64,000 bases of DNA from Stenotrophomonas sp. BIO128-Bstrain (GTDB taxonomy: Bacteria; Pseudomonadota; Gammaproteobacteria; Xanthomonadales; Xanthomonadaceae). A program made the position numbers and the translations under genes. This document shows positions 8,154-15,388 of the stretch, in pieces; positions within the stretch are counted from its first letter, which is position 1, and each line of letters starts with the position of its first letter. The stretch is taken from NCBI RefSeq assembly GCF_030128875.1, contig NZ_CP124620.1, forward strand, positions 2,604,001 through 2,668,000. The letters run 5' to 3'. The notes under the pieces are model-generated. The model worked only from the letters and a program-made list of their open reading frames with translations. It was not told the origin of the DNA and ran no database searches.

Positions 8154-8458
8154 GGGATCCTCCTCTGGGTTCGGAGCAGGCCATGGGCCTGCAGGTAAGC
8201 GTGGACTGCCTGTCGGGTCACGCCGAGGCGCTTGGCAATTGCAGGGCCGTTGCTCCCCTGCTCCAGGAGGCGCACCACCAGGGCGTGTTGGTCAGCCAGT
8301 GGGCGCCGGGGCTTCTGACGCAACCCCAGGTGGGCCAGATCGGCGCTCACCACGGGCGATGGAACGCCCAGGGCTTGGGCGATGACGGCCCGGCGGTGTC
8401 CCTCTCGGAACATCCGGGCGACCTCAGAGCGGCGGTGGGCAACGGATGGCCGCTTCAT
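8150..8458 (-). CDS. Small protein with two helix-turn-helix motifs
   Basis: 102 residues from an ATG at 8458. The sequence divides into two similar helix-turn-helix units. The first, residues about 12-46, has RAVIAQALGVPSPVVSADL; the second, residues about 60-95, has GPAIAKRLGVTRQAVHAYL, each followed by xHGL or xLGL. Such twin-HTH proteins resemble the DNA-binding halves of resolvases and transposase regulators, but no catalytic domain is present, so it is probably a transcription factor. It is the first of three coupled genes and lies downstream of the glycine-zipper gene, possibly on the same transcript. Confidence 0.7.
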   Translation of the reverse strand: MKRPSVAHRRSEVARMFREGHRRAVIAQALGVPSPVVSADLAHLGLRQKPRRPLADQHALVVRLLEQGSNGPAIAKRLGVTRQAVHAYLQAHGLLRTQRRIP

Positions 8459-8532
8459 GAGCCCAACCACAAGCCCGCAAGCCGTGCCTTCGCAATACAC
8501 GCCTCCACCAAGGTGTTCGCTTTCGTGCATCC

Positions 8533-9153
8533 TTACGGCCCCACGCGCACGCGAGCGCTGTTGTTGTCCGACCGGGCATTGATGCCAATGGCACAAGGGC
8601 TTCCGCACGAATAGTCGCCAAGGAGCACCGGCGAAGCATCAAGCGGCACCGCCCGGGAATAATCGCCAATGCGCACCGGCGAAGCATCAAGCGGCACCAC
8701 CCGGGTCTTCTTACCCTTCCCCACCAAGAAGACCCGATCACCTTCGCGCACGTCCACGTCGGCGTCTTGGACCACCGCGAGGATGCGCTGGCGGCGATCG
8801 GACAGATCGCGCACGTAGATCTCCACCGCACGCCGGCCGCTGAGGCCCTTTTGAACCGCGGTTCCGGCAACCGCACCGATGACGCCACCGGCCACCCGGG
8901 CTGCATTGCGGTAGTCCCGGTTCTTGACCTGGTTAGCAGCCCCATAACCAACGGCCGCCCCGATGGCGGAGCCGGCGTTCAGACGCTGGTCGGACTTCAG
9001 TTGAACCGTGCGGACCATCAGGACCTCGCCCAGTCGGGCGTCTTGGACGGACAGGGCTTCGGACGAGCCGTAACGGCGGGCGGAGGTGGAATCGGCGGCA
9101 GAGGCGGCCGGAGCGACCAACGCCAATGCAAGCGCCAGAACGATGGGTTTCAA
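8533..9153 (-). CDS. Exported glycine-zipper protein with C-terminal repeat
   Basis: 206 residues from a TTG at 9153. I chose this start because GGAGG lies 6 nt before it and the protein then begins with a standard signal peptide (KPIVLALALALVAPAASAAD). A GTG at 9183 is the alternative. After cleavage comes a glycine-zipper segment, residues about 60-100 (AGSAIGAAVGYGAANQV, then ARVAGGVIGAVAGTAVQ), as in SlyB and 17-kDa-antigen-like outer-membrane proteins. A beta-rich domain follows, ending in two copies of VPLDASPVxxGDYS encoded by a 45-bp tandem DNA duplication at about 8612-8704. Likely periplasmic or envelope-associated. It follows shared promoter copy B. Confidence 0.75.
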   Translation of the reverse strand: MKPIVLALALALVAPAASAADSTSARRYGSSEALSVQDARLGEVLMVRTVQLKSDQRLNAGSAIGAAVGYGAANQVKNRDYRNAARVAGGVIGAVAGTAVQKGLSGRRAVEIYVRDLSDRRQRILAVVQDADVDVREGDRVFLVGKGKKTRVVPLDASPVRIGDYSRAVPLDASPVLLGDYSCGSPCAIGINARSDNNSARVRVGP

Positions 9154-9186
9154 GGTGCACCTCCATTTCGTGAGTAGGTTCACCTA

Positions 9187-9214
9187 TGCATAGATCGATT
9201 CTGGAAATGCGCAA
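9187..9214 (-). promoter_or_regulatory. Shared element promoter, copy B (glycine-zipper operon)
   Basis: On the minus strand CCCCCC precedes TTGCGC, then a 16-bp spacer (ATTTCCAGAATCGATC), then TATGCA. The same spacing and spacer core occur in copies A and C. It lies 34 bp before the TTG start and directly after a terminator. Confidence 0.65.
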
Positions 9215-9223
9215 GGGGGGCGG

Positions 9224-9254
9224 AAAAAGGAAAGGCGGTTTTAGCTGCCTTTCC
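9224..9254 (-). terminator. Intrinsic terminator after ankyrin gene
   Basis: On the minus strand GGAAAGGC, a 10-nt loop and GCCTTTCC are followed by TTTTT. It begins just after the ankyrin stop and immediately precedes promoter copy B, so the two units are transcriptionally separate. Confidence 0.8.
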
Positions 9255-9260
9255 ATAGGT

Positions 9261-10694
9261 TCAGAGCCGGGCCCGCATGCGCGGTGCCTCTTGAACTTGG
9301 GTGTCCTGCCCATTTGCCCTCAAGGCGGCAGTCGCTTGCCGCTGAGCCTCGGCGGCAAAGCCTCCTGCAGGTGGCTTCCAGGAGTCGGCGGAGGGATAAA
9401 TCTCCTCCAATCGCTTGGAAAGGTTATGAGCACGCAATTCATGCGCCGCATTTTCCAGGAAGGTGCGCGTTTCCTTGTTCCCCGCAAAGTCGACGGGCTT
9501 CAGGCCCTCGTCTCGAAAGCCGTTGACGTAGTCATCGAAGCCCGATTCGCCTACCAAATAGCACTTCTTGTTCCAATCGGCCCCAGCGAAAACTAACTCG
9601 CGGCACAGCTGGGCATTCCCAACGCTCGCAGCCTCATGAAGGACGCTGTAGCCGGCATACTCGTTGTAGGCCCATCCTTCGTCACCATCGATGTTGTAAG
9701 AACGGCTCCTACTGACCAGCGCTGTGTCGGGGTCCTCCACCAGCTCAAGAAGCGCCTTCGAGTCGCCGGCCTCAATGAGAGCAACGACCTTAAATACGAA
9801 GGCTTGTTCACTCCTATCGCTCTCCGCTCGTTTCGCTGCCTCCTCTTCTTCCAACTGCTCGTAGTAGGCCTGCTCACGGCGACGCCCCTCAAAGTAGTCT
9901 CGGGTATCCCATGCGCACTCGCCACGGTTGTTTTTAACGCCTTCTTGGATGATGCTCCTACCCACACCCGCGATCAGCTCCTCCATCGCATCATCGTGCG
10001 CGGTGTGAGCAGGAATGTTCCCTTCCAGATCCCTTGCTTCAAGATCGGCCCCTGCCTCCACCAATGCCCGCACCACCTCCCCATTTCTAGCATGGTGAAG
10101 AGCAGTGCGGCCTTGCTCATCGGTGTCGCTTACACTCTCGCCTCGCGCCAGTGCTGCGGCAACCGCCTCGGACGTCGCGGCATGAAATAGCGTGACCGGC
10201 TCCGCTACGACCCGCTCATGCAGCGGAACAGCAGCTTGAAGGTCTACAATGCTCTCGCGATTTGGGACCTGGTCTGGGTCCGCAATTCCCATTGCTTCTT
10301 GGTCCGAATCAACCGCGCCGGCATGAAGTAGCGCGACAGGCGCCGCTTCCATCCGCTCACGCGGCGGAACAGCACCTTGAAGGTCACGAGTGCTCTCACG
10401 GTTTGGCGCCGGGTCCGGGTCTGCAATGCCCATCGCGTCCTGGCCCGAATTGAACGTATCGGCATGAAGTCGCACGACAGGCACCGCTTCGACCTGATCA
10501 TGCAGCGGAACGCCATGTTGGAGATCACGTGTGCCCTCACGATTTGGCACCGGGCCAAGGTCCGCAATGCCCATCGCTTCCTGGTCCGAATTGGCCGTAT
10601 CGGCTGACCTCCCTATGAGCTGCGCGAGGCCTGAGAGGACTGGCCCCTCTTGGGTCAGTCGCACGAATTCTTTCAATCTTTGCGCAATGTTCAT
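9261..10694 (-). CDS. Ankyrin-repeat protein with three 47-residue N-terminal repeats
   Basis: 477 residues from an ATG at 10694, chosen because GGAGG lies 4 nt before it; the frame is open a little further upstream. After a 34-residue head come three tandem 47-residue units (residues about 35-175), each with xSxQxAMGIAD, PNRE, DLQ and a closing VxLxHA. The end of the third unit runs into ankyrin-type repeats (TDEQGRTALHHARNGEVVRA, then GADLEARDLEGN; later GYSVLHEAASVGNAQLCREL, then FAGADW). Between them is a Glu-rich coiled stretch. Ankyrin repeats mediate protein binding; no enzyme domain or signal peptide is seen. It could be an intracellular partner-binding or effector-like protein. It has its own promoter and terminator. 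Confidence 0.75.
   Translation of the reverse strand: MNIAQRLKEFVRLTQEGPVLSGLAQLIGRSADTANSDQEAMGIADLGPVPNREGTRDLQHGVPLHDQVEAVPVVRLHADTFNSGQDAMGIADPDPAPNRESTRDLQGAVPPRERMEAAPVALLHAGAVDSDQEAMGIADPDQVPNRESIVDLQAAVPLHERVVAEPVTLFHAATSEAVAAALARGESVSDTDEQGRTALHHARNGEVVRALVEAGADLEARDLEGNIPAHTAHDDAMEELIAGVGRSIIQEGVKNNRGECAWDTRDYFEGRRREQAYYEQLEEEEAAKRAESDRSEQAFVFKVVALIEAGDSKALLELVEDPDTALVSRSRSYNIDGDEGWAYNEYAGYSVLHEAASVGNAQLCRELVFAGADWNKKCYLVGESGFDDYVNGFRDEGLKPVDFAGNKETRTFLENAAHELRAHNLSKRLEEIYPSADSWKPPAGGFAAEAQRQATAALRANGQDTQVQEAPRMRARL
10170..10592 (-). repeat. Three tandem 141-bp coding repeats
   Basis: Three in-frame 141-bp units within the ankyrin gene. For example GCAATGCCCATCGC recurs exactly 141 bp apart near 10423 and 10564, with a diverged third copy near 10282. 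The divergence of about 20-30% between units shows the expansion is not very recent. Confidence 0.85.
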
Positions 10695-10723
10695 GTCACC
10701 TCCAGTACGAGTTGTTCTATCCA

Positions 10724-10751
10724 CTCATAGCGCAGATTCGCAAACGCGCAA
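10724..10751 (-). promoter_or_regulatory. Shared element promoter, copy C (ankyrin gene)
   Basis: On the minus strand CCCA leads into TTGCGC, then a 16-bp spacer (GTTTGCGAATCTGCGC), then TATGAG. It lies 30 bp before the ankyrin ATG and directly after the stop of the ArdC-like gene. Spacing is identical to copies A and B. Confidence 0.6.
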
Positions 10752-10757
10752 TGGGTA

Positions 10758-11786
10758 TCAGGCCACCATCACGTGGCTCCTCTGCCTGGCCTTCTCACGC
10801 GCTTTCGTGCGGGCCTTCGTGCCCTTAGGTTTTTCAAGCTCCTGCTGATTGGCCGCCACAGGCTGCCGCTCCTGCTCAACCTTCGGGAGCGGCTCGCGAA
10901 CCAACTCGGGCACCTTCAGGAACTCCACCACCCGCTCGGCCGCCGCAGCGGCTCGAAAGAGCTCCCGGGGATCGTCCCGGAGAATTTGGATCCAGGACTT
11001 CACGTAAGCCGCGTGCTGGGTGGGATCGTGGCCAATGCCCAGGCGTTCGCCCATCAGCATGGATGACACCTCCGCGACCAGTTCCTCTTTGGCGTAGTCG
11101 ATGCTCCCAAAAGCCCCCTTCTGATCGCGGTTGAGGCGGGTGGGAAAGCCCGTCCAGTGGCCCAGTTCGTGCAACGCGGTGGCGTAGTAGCCGCTGGCCG
11201 AGTGGAAGCTGTTGCGCTGGGGCAAGTGGATGCTGTCCGTCATCGGCCGGTAGAACGCCTGGTTGCCCCCGTCGTGGTGGATCTCGGCCCCGCTCTCCTT
11301 GAGCACCGCTTCGCAGGCCTGATGGACGTCGGGCTCTGGGCGCGGGGCTGGCAGCATCAGTGCCGGCAACCCATCGATCTGCATCGCGTTGAACACCCGG
11401 GGGAAGAAGACCTTGGGGTGGGCCTTGGCGATGAGCTCGGGGTCCCCGCTCTTCTTGGCCTCCTCCACCGGTGACCAATCCCAGTATTCGATGACGCTGG
11501 CTTTCTCGCCTTTGCGAACCTGAGCGCCCACGGCCGCAGCTTGCTTGTAAGTCATCCACCGGTTGTCCTGGCAGTCCCAAGCGCTCTGCAGGGCCCACAG
11601 GTGGAGAAGGTTTCCGCCCCGGTAGCTCTTGCCCGTCGTGGGGTTCATGGGCAACCCGAGGTCCACGCGGGCGTCCCAGCGTTTGAGGAAGGGACCGGTG
11701 CCCTCCTCCATTTGGCGGATCAGGCGTTCGACGACGTCGCGGGAATGGCGCTGAAGGAAGCTTTCGTTGGGGGTGGCATCGGACAC
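10758..11786 (-). CDS. ardC: ArdC-family antirestriction protein
   Basis: 342 residues from a GTG at 11786 with AGGAG upstream. The N-terminal domain (residues about 10-110; LNPTTGKSYRGGNLLHLW-like, then WMTYKQA, then VRKGEKAS) is the ArdC-type single-stranded-DNA-binding domain. The C-terminal zincin-like domain has HELGHWTGFPTRLNRD (HExxH at about 206-210) and EELVAEVSS downstream for the third zinc ligand. ArdC proteins of plasmids and integrative elements protect incoming DNA from host restriction. The C-terminal 60 residues are Lys/Glu/Arg-rich. It fits a mobile element that also carries its own methyltransferases. It ends right before promoter copy C, downstream of the helicase gene. 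Confidence 0.85.
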   Translation of the reverse strand: MSDATPNESFLQRHSRDVVERLIRQMEEGTGPFLKRWDARVDLGLPMNPTTGKSYRGGNLLHLWALQSAWDCQDNRWMTYKQAAAVGAQVRKGEKASVIEYWDWSPVEEAKKSGDPELIAKAHPKVFFPRVFNAMQIDGLPALMLPAPRPEPDVHQACEAVLKESGAEIHHDGGNQAFYRPMTDSIHLPQRNSFHSASGYYATALHELGHWTGFPTRLNRDQKGAFGSIDYAKEELVAEVSSMLMGERLGIGHDPTQHAAYVKSWIQILRDDPRELFRAAAAAERVVEFLKVPELVREPLPKVEQERQPVAANQQELEKPKGTKARTKAREKARQRSHVMVA

Positions 11787-11854
11787 GGGCAGGCTCTCCT
11801 GGAAGGCAAGGAAAGGCGCCTGTCGGCAACGCCAAGGGGGTTAGGCTGGAAACT

Positions 11855-12211
11855 TCAATCGCGAATGGTGACGGCGCGTCCCTGCTCCAATAGGTTCTCC
11901 AGCAACGCCAAGGCCCGGTCGATGGTCAAACCGGCGCCAGGTTCTCCGTCGCCCTCCTGGAGCTGCACACGGACGCCATCCGGCGTTCGTTGCACGGTGA
12001 AACGGGGGGAGGCCGCCAAAGCGTCTTGGCGGCCCATGCTGTCGTCTACGAAGGCGTCGGAAGGAGTCATGGCTTCAGCATGCGACGGGATAAGGATTTG
12101 GCAAGCCCGGGCTGGACCGTTAGCGTCACCGACCAATCCATTGGCTCGAGCTGATACGGAAGATGGGAACGCGGATTTGGCCCCGCCTTTACGACCGCCG
12201 TTGGCGCGCAT
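11855..12211 (-). CDS. Hypothetical protein overlapping the helicase end
   Basis: 118 residues from an ATG at 12211, overlapping the helicase stop by 23 nt; an internal ATG at 12070 would give 71 residues and no overlap. The N-terminal part is low in recognisable structure. The C-terminal 50 residues look like a small folded domain (SPRFTVQRTPDGVRVQLQE, then LTIDRALALLENLLEQG). No known family. It probably lies in the helicase operon. Confidence 0.5.
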   Translation of the reverse strand: MRANGGRKGGAKSAFPSSVSARANGLVGDANGPARACQILIPSHAEAMTPSDAFVDDSMGRQDALAASPRFTVQRTPDGVRVQLQEGDGEPGAGLTIDRALALLENLLEQGRAVTIRD

Positions 12212-14120
12212 CCCCATCTCCCACCTTTCCACCACCTTGGGTTTCGCTGCTTTCTCGGCCCGCCAACGGCTCACCGAACAGCGCACGAATCTCCAGTTCA
12301 TTGATACGTTCCTGCAGCTGGAGTTGGATTGCCTGGGCTCTGGCGCGCCCTGCCTCCTCCCTCAACGCATCGGCATGGAGAGCTCCCATCTCAGCCGCCT
12401 GCTGCTGAGCGCTCAAGCGGTCGAATCGACGCTCCATCTCTTCCTGCCGAGCCCCTTGCTGTTCGAGGGAGGGCGCTACATCGGTTTCCCAAGGCTCCAA
12501 AGACTGAGAGCGCTCCTGCGCCACGGGCAGTGCTGTCACGGTCGCCGATGACCTCAACGGCACATCGCTACAGGCCTCGCCTACGGTGGCTGCTCCATTG
12601 ATTCGCAGGCGCACGCATTCTTCCTGTTTGCCGTTGATGCGGCGGTTCGAGCGAGCGCCGTCGTCCAGGCCCATCTCTTTCAAGCCTCGCCAGAACTGGC
12701 GACCGGTGAGGAGATCGATGTCCGCCAGCCCTTGTCGGTAGCCCCAGTTTTTGTAGTTCTCGTAGACCTGCCGCATGGAAAGCGTGCACTCATCCGTCTC
12801 AACACGCACCACGCGCTCGGCCTGAGCCCAAGCCATGACCTGGTCGCTGCCATGGCGGGCGGCCAGCTTCGCCGCGCGCACGGCTTCGGGCATGTCGGCG
12901 TCTGCGTCGGACAACGCCCTACCACGGGCCACGATGCGTCGGGCGCCTTCGAGCATCCAGTCCAGCACAAGCTGGCCTTCCTCTCCCAGGATGTTCTTGA
13001 CCAGATCAGGGTCGTGCTGGTTCACCGGCACTGCTTTCTTCCAATGCACGACGGTGAGGCGGCGCCACACCCCGTTGCTCTTGTCGCGGATGAAGGGCGC
13101 CGAGTTGGACGTGATGATCCACTTGGCCGTGGAATGGTAGCTCGCCAGCTGCTTCTGGTTCTTGCGGTCGATGCCAATGCCATTGCCGGAGACCATCGTC
13201 TTGAACCGACCTTCGGCCCACTTCTCGCACTCCACTTCGTCCACCAGGATCAGGCTGGCGCCGATCATGGGTTCCAAGCTGAAGCGGTCGCCCAAGGTTT
13301 CAAGGTTGCAGCGGGCCACCTGGCGGTGCATGGCTTCCACGATTTCCGCCAAGGTGGATTTGCCGGAGCCTGCGACGCCGTGCCACCAGGCGGCCTGGCT
13401 GTAAACGCCCGGCAACAGGGTCATGCCGCACTGCTCCTGGAGCAGGTCGATGACGCGCGGGTCGTCGTGGGCTTGGCGGAGGAACTTGGCGAAGCGCGAG
13501 TCCGCCGGCAAGGGCTGGGGCTTGTATGCGTGGCCCTGCCTGCCACCACAGGCCACCCTGACCGCGTGGGTCATGCCCAAGGCGGGATCAGGGGCTAGCA
13601 CATGGAAACCGGTGGGAAGGATTTCCACGTAGCCGTCTGCCACCGGCACGATGGCCCGCTTGGCTTGGGTCGGCATGGGGTTTTTCTGGCGCAGCCGAAG
13701 GGAAGCCATGTCCCAGCAGTCCTTAGCGAGCTTGGGGCTGCCCGCGAAGTCGGCGTTGCGGTCGATCCAATCGGATGCCACACCCACACCTTCCGCGTCG
13801 CTGATCGCTTGCCAATAGGTACCGTTCCAATGGTGTACGATCTCGCCGGTGCCGCTGGTGGCTTGGCACGCCCACAAGCGGTCGACGCATTCGGTGGTGC
13901 GGCGGGCAAACAGGATGGGGAGCGAGGGCGGCTTGCGCTGGCCCTCTCGATCAACCGAGTGGCGGTAGATTTGCTTGTGCTCCTCTGCCTCCAGGTTGAT
14001 CTTGCGCGCGGAGGCTTCCGCACCCAGGAAACGCGACGCTTCGAATGGCACGATGTTGCTCGGCTCTTCCGTCGTCGGGTTGACAGCCTTCCCTTTTGGG
14101 GACACATTTGTTGTAGACAT
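12189..14120 (-). CDS. SF3 (D5/P4-type) replicative helicase
   Basis: 643 residues. An SF3 AAA+ helicase core covers about residues 215-400: Walker A GVAGSGKST (248-256), Walker B ILVDEVE (291-297), sensor WIITSNSAPF (334-343) and arginine finger VWRRLT (351-356). This is the phage/plasmid primase-helicase C-terminal type found in phage P4 alpha and poxvirus D5. The N-terminal 215 residues look like the D5 N-terminal region, and I see no primase zinc finger. The C-terminal quarter is a Gln/Glu/Arg-rich coiled coil. It should unwind the element's origin. GAGGAG precedes the ATG. The iteron origin lies about 400 bp upstream, with an RHH gene between, which supports an autonomous replication module. 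Confidence 0.85.
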   Translation of the reverse strand: MSTTNVSPKGKAVNPTTEEPSNIVPFEASRFLGAEASARKINLEAEEHKQIYRHSVDREGQRKPPSLPILFARRTTECVDRLWACQATSGTGEIVHHWNGTYWQAISDAEGVGVASDWIDRNADFAGSPKLAKDCWDMASLRLRQKNPMPTQAKRAIVPVADGYVEILPTGFHVLAPDPALGMTHAVRVACGGRQGHAYKPQPLPADSRFAKFLRQAHDDPRVIDLLQEQCGMTLLPGVYSQAAWWHGVAGSGKSTLAEIVEAMHRQVARCNLETLGDRFSLEPMIGASLILVDEVECEKWAEGRFKTMVSGNGIGIDRKNQKQLASYHSTAKWIITSNSAPFIRDKSNGVWRRLTVVHWKKAVPVNQHDPDLVKNILGEEGQLVLDWMLEGARRIVARGRALSDADADMPEAVRAAKLAARHGSDQVMAWAQAERVVRVETDECTLSMRQVYENYKNWGYRQGLADIDLLTGRQFWRGLKEMGLDDGARSNRRINGKQEECVRLRINGAATVGEACSDVPLRSSATVTALPVAQERSQSLEPWETDVAPSLEQQGARQEEMERRFDRLSAQQQAAEMGALHADALREEAGRARAQAIQLQLQERINELEIRALFGEPLAGRESSETQGGGKVGDGDARQRRS

Positions 14121-14189
14121 TGTTGTTGGCTCCTCTCAAACCCTCGCCCTGGCCGGTGGGGGTTTGTCGTTGTGGGGGGACAGGCTTGC

Positions 14190-14372
14190 TCAGGCAGCGC
14201 GTGGGAGAGCGGTTTCCAAGGCGCGGCGAATGAACTCGCTCTCTGTCATCTCGTTTTCGGCCGCGGCGAGACGAAGGCGTTCCGCCAAGGGGCGTTTGAT
14301 CCGAACGTGCTTTTTCACGCTGGCGCGGATGCTGTAAGTCGGCGGCGATGAGGGATGGGTGGCGGCGTTCAC
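14190..14372 (-). CDS. Ribbon-helix-helix (CopG/Arc-like) DNA-binding protein
   Basis: 60 residues from a GTG at 14372 with GGAG 8 nt upstream. The sequence VKKHVRIKRPLAERLRLAAA followed by ENEMTESEFIRRALETAL has the beta strand, helix and helix layout of ribbon-helix-helix repressors, with the typical ExxMTESEFIRRAL helix. Such proteins often control plasmid copy number. Its position between the iteron region and the helicase gene suggests it represses the replication operon, perhaps through the palindrome at 14403-14422 directly upstream. Confidence 0.75.
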   Translation of the reverse strand: MNAATHPSSPPTYSIRASVKKHVRIKRPLAERLRLAAAENEMTESEFIRRALETALPRAA

Positions 14373-14402
14373 GGTGGCAACTCCGAAGGTGAAAGGTTTG
14401 GT

Positions 14403-14422
14403 GTGTCCCACATGGGGGACAC
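14403..14422. promoter_or_regulatory. Palindrome upstream of RHH gene
   Basis: GTGTCCC, 6 bp, GGGACAC: a perfect 7-bp inverted repeat 31 bp before the GTG of the RHH gene. Its half-site GTCCC/GGGAC is shared with the palindrome at 16595-16612. A likely operator; the protein is unknown. Confidence 0.6.
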
Positions 14423-14518
14423 TTCCACTCAACCACTCCAGGAGCTTTCCGCAACCCACGGTTTTTGACTAAACACGAAAACTGCGGAATCTCTCGCACT
14501 TTTTCCGGAAGCCCTGTT

Positions 14519-14853
14519 CTGCTGGCTTTCCCTTCCCTGCTGGTCTTCCATTAGCCAGCAGAAAGAGAAGACCAGCAGGAAGACCAGCAGCTACAAACCC
14601 TTGATTCCAAAAGCTTTGCATTCATAGAAAACCGTTCCACTGGTCTGCTGGGTCAAAAAAGAATCGGTTTTGAAATTTGAGATACCAACGCTTTCCGTGC
14701 TCTTTGGACGCATTTGCACAGGGGAGTTGAATCGAAAGCCAGCAAGCCAGCAGCGCACTTTTTAGTCGCAGAAATCCCTTGGGATTCAACGACCTTGCAC
14801 TGCTGGTCTTCCTGCTGGCCTTCGATCGCTGCTGGCTAATGGAAGACCAGCAG
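14519..14853. other. Putative iteron replication origin of the element
   Basis: A gene-free stretch packed with the 13-mer CTGCTGGTCTTCC or close variants in both orientations. Copies lie at 14519-14531 (variant), 14537-14549, 14566-14578 and 14578-14590 (inverted), 14800-14812, a variant at 14812-14824, and 14841-14853 (inverted). The two clusters form a long inverted repeat. Arms 14537-14590 and 14800-14853 match at 49 of 54 positions, with the outer 25 bp perfect. The 209 bp between them is much less GC-rich than the surroundings and holds further GCTGGCTT copies near 14740-14755. Clustered iterons beside an SF3 helicase gene are typical of P4-like and plasmid origins. Confidence 0.75.
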
Positions 14854-14863
14854 CCGGAAGTTC

Positions 14864-15127
14864 CTAATCATCTTCGGCCAAGCACTCCAGTTGCTCGCGC
14901 TTGCAATCGGTCAAGAACGGATGCTGAAACTCCCTCCCGGTTTCCACCTCCGTCACCACCACCTCTTCATCAATCGTAAGGGCGCCATGGTGCCAATCGA
15001 TGGCATCCAACTCCGCCAAGGACAGTCGCGCGAATGCCTCCATTGCCTCGGACTGGGTCTGGGCGGAGACCTCAATCACCTTGCTCACCAAGTAGTCACC
15101 CCGGACGACGAATTCGTAAGTTCCCAT
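14864..15127 (-). CDS. Small acidic protein, family member 1
   Basis: 87 residues, strongly acidic at both ends. The core YLVSKVIEVSAQTQSEAMEA is a beta strand followed by a helix beginning SEAMEAFARL. The same layout (hydrophobic strand, V-x-A-x-S-E/D-x-E-A, helix) recurs in the proteins at 15137-15388 and 16273-16506. It is loosely reminiscent of DpnD/PcfM-type small proteins, but I would not name it so. It lies next to the putative origin, so a role in replication control is possible. Confidence 0.65.
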   Translation of the reverse strand: MGTYEFVVRGDYLVSKVIEVSAQTQSEAMEAFARLSLAELDAIDWHHGALTIDEEVVVTEVETGREFQHPFLTDCKREQLECLAEDD

Positions 15128-15136
15128 CGGCTTCTC

Positions 15137-15388
15137 CTAATAGTTGAGGTGGTGGCGCATGGGTGGACACGGCCAGTTGAGATCTTCGCGATCGGAACCA
15201 TCGGGGCTGATGACCTCCACAAATCCGTAGACCTCCTCCAACTCGGTACGCCAACCACCGGCATGAATGTCAGCCACTCCCATCGAGTTCAGAATCTCCA
15301 AGGCTGCCGCCTCTGAGTCCGCGTCGATTCGGATTTCCAATTCGGCCGTCGCGCGGCCCAAGACAACAACGCTCCAGTGATCAGCCAT
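15137..15388 (-). CDS. Small acidic protein, family member 2
   Basis: 83 residues from an ATG at 15388 that overlaps the end of the methyltransferase gene by 8 bp. It has the same layout as its neighbour at 14864-15127: AELEIRIDADSEAAALEILN is a strand, then D-S-E-A-A, then a helix; the rest is acidic, with a Trp- and Pro-rich tail (LNWPCPPMRHH). No known function. Part of one leftward operon with the methyltransferase upstream and member 1 downstream. Confidence 0.65.
   Translation of the reverse strand: MADHWSVVVLGRATAELEIRIDADSEAAALEILNSMGVADIHAGGWRTELEEVYGFVEVISPDGSDREDLNWPCPPMRHHLNY

Noticed and set aside
10170-10592. Possible CRISPR array
   Set aside because: The repeat unit is 141 bp, in frame and coding, without short repeats separated by unique spacers.
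11787-11854. Fourth copy of the shared promoter upstream of ardC
   Set aside because: CCCCCTTGGCG is present at about 11835, but the spacer core and the TAT hexamer are missing.
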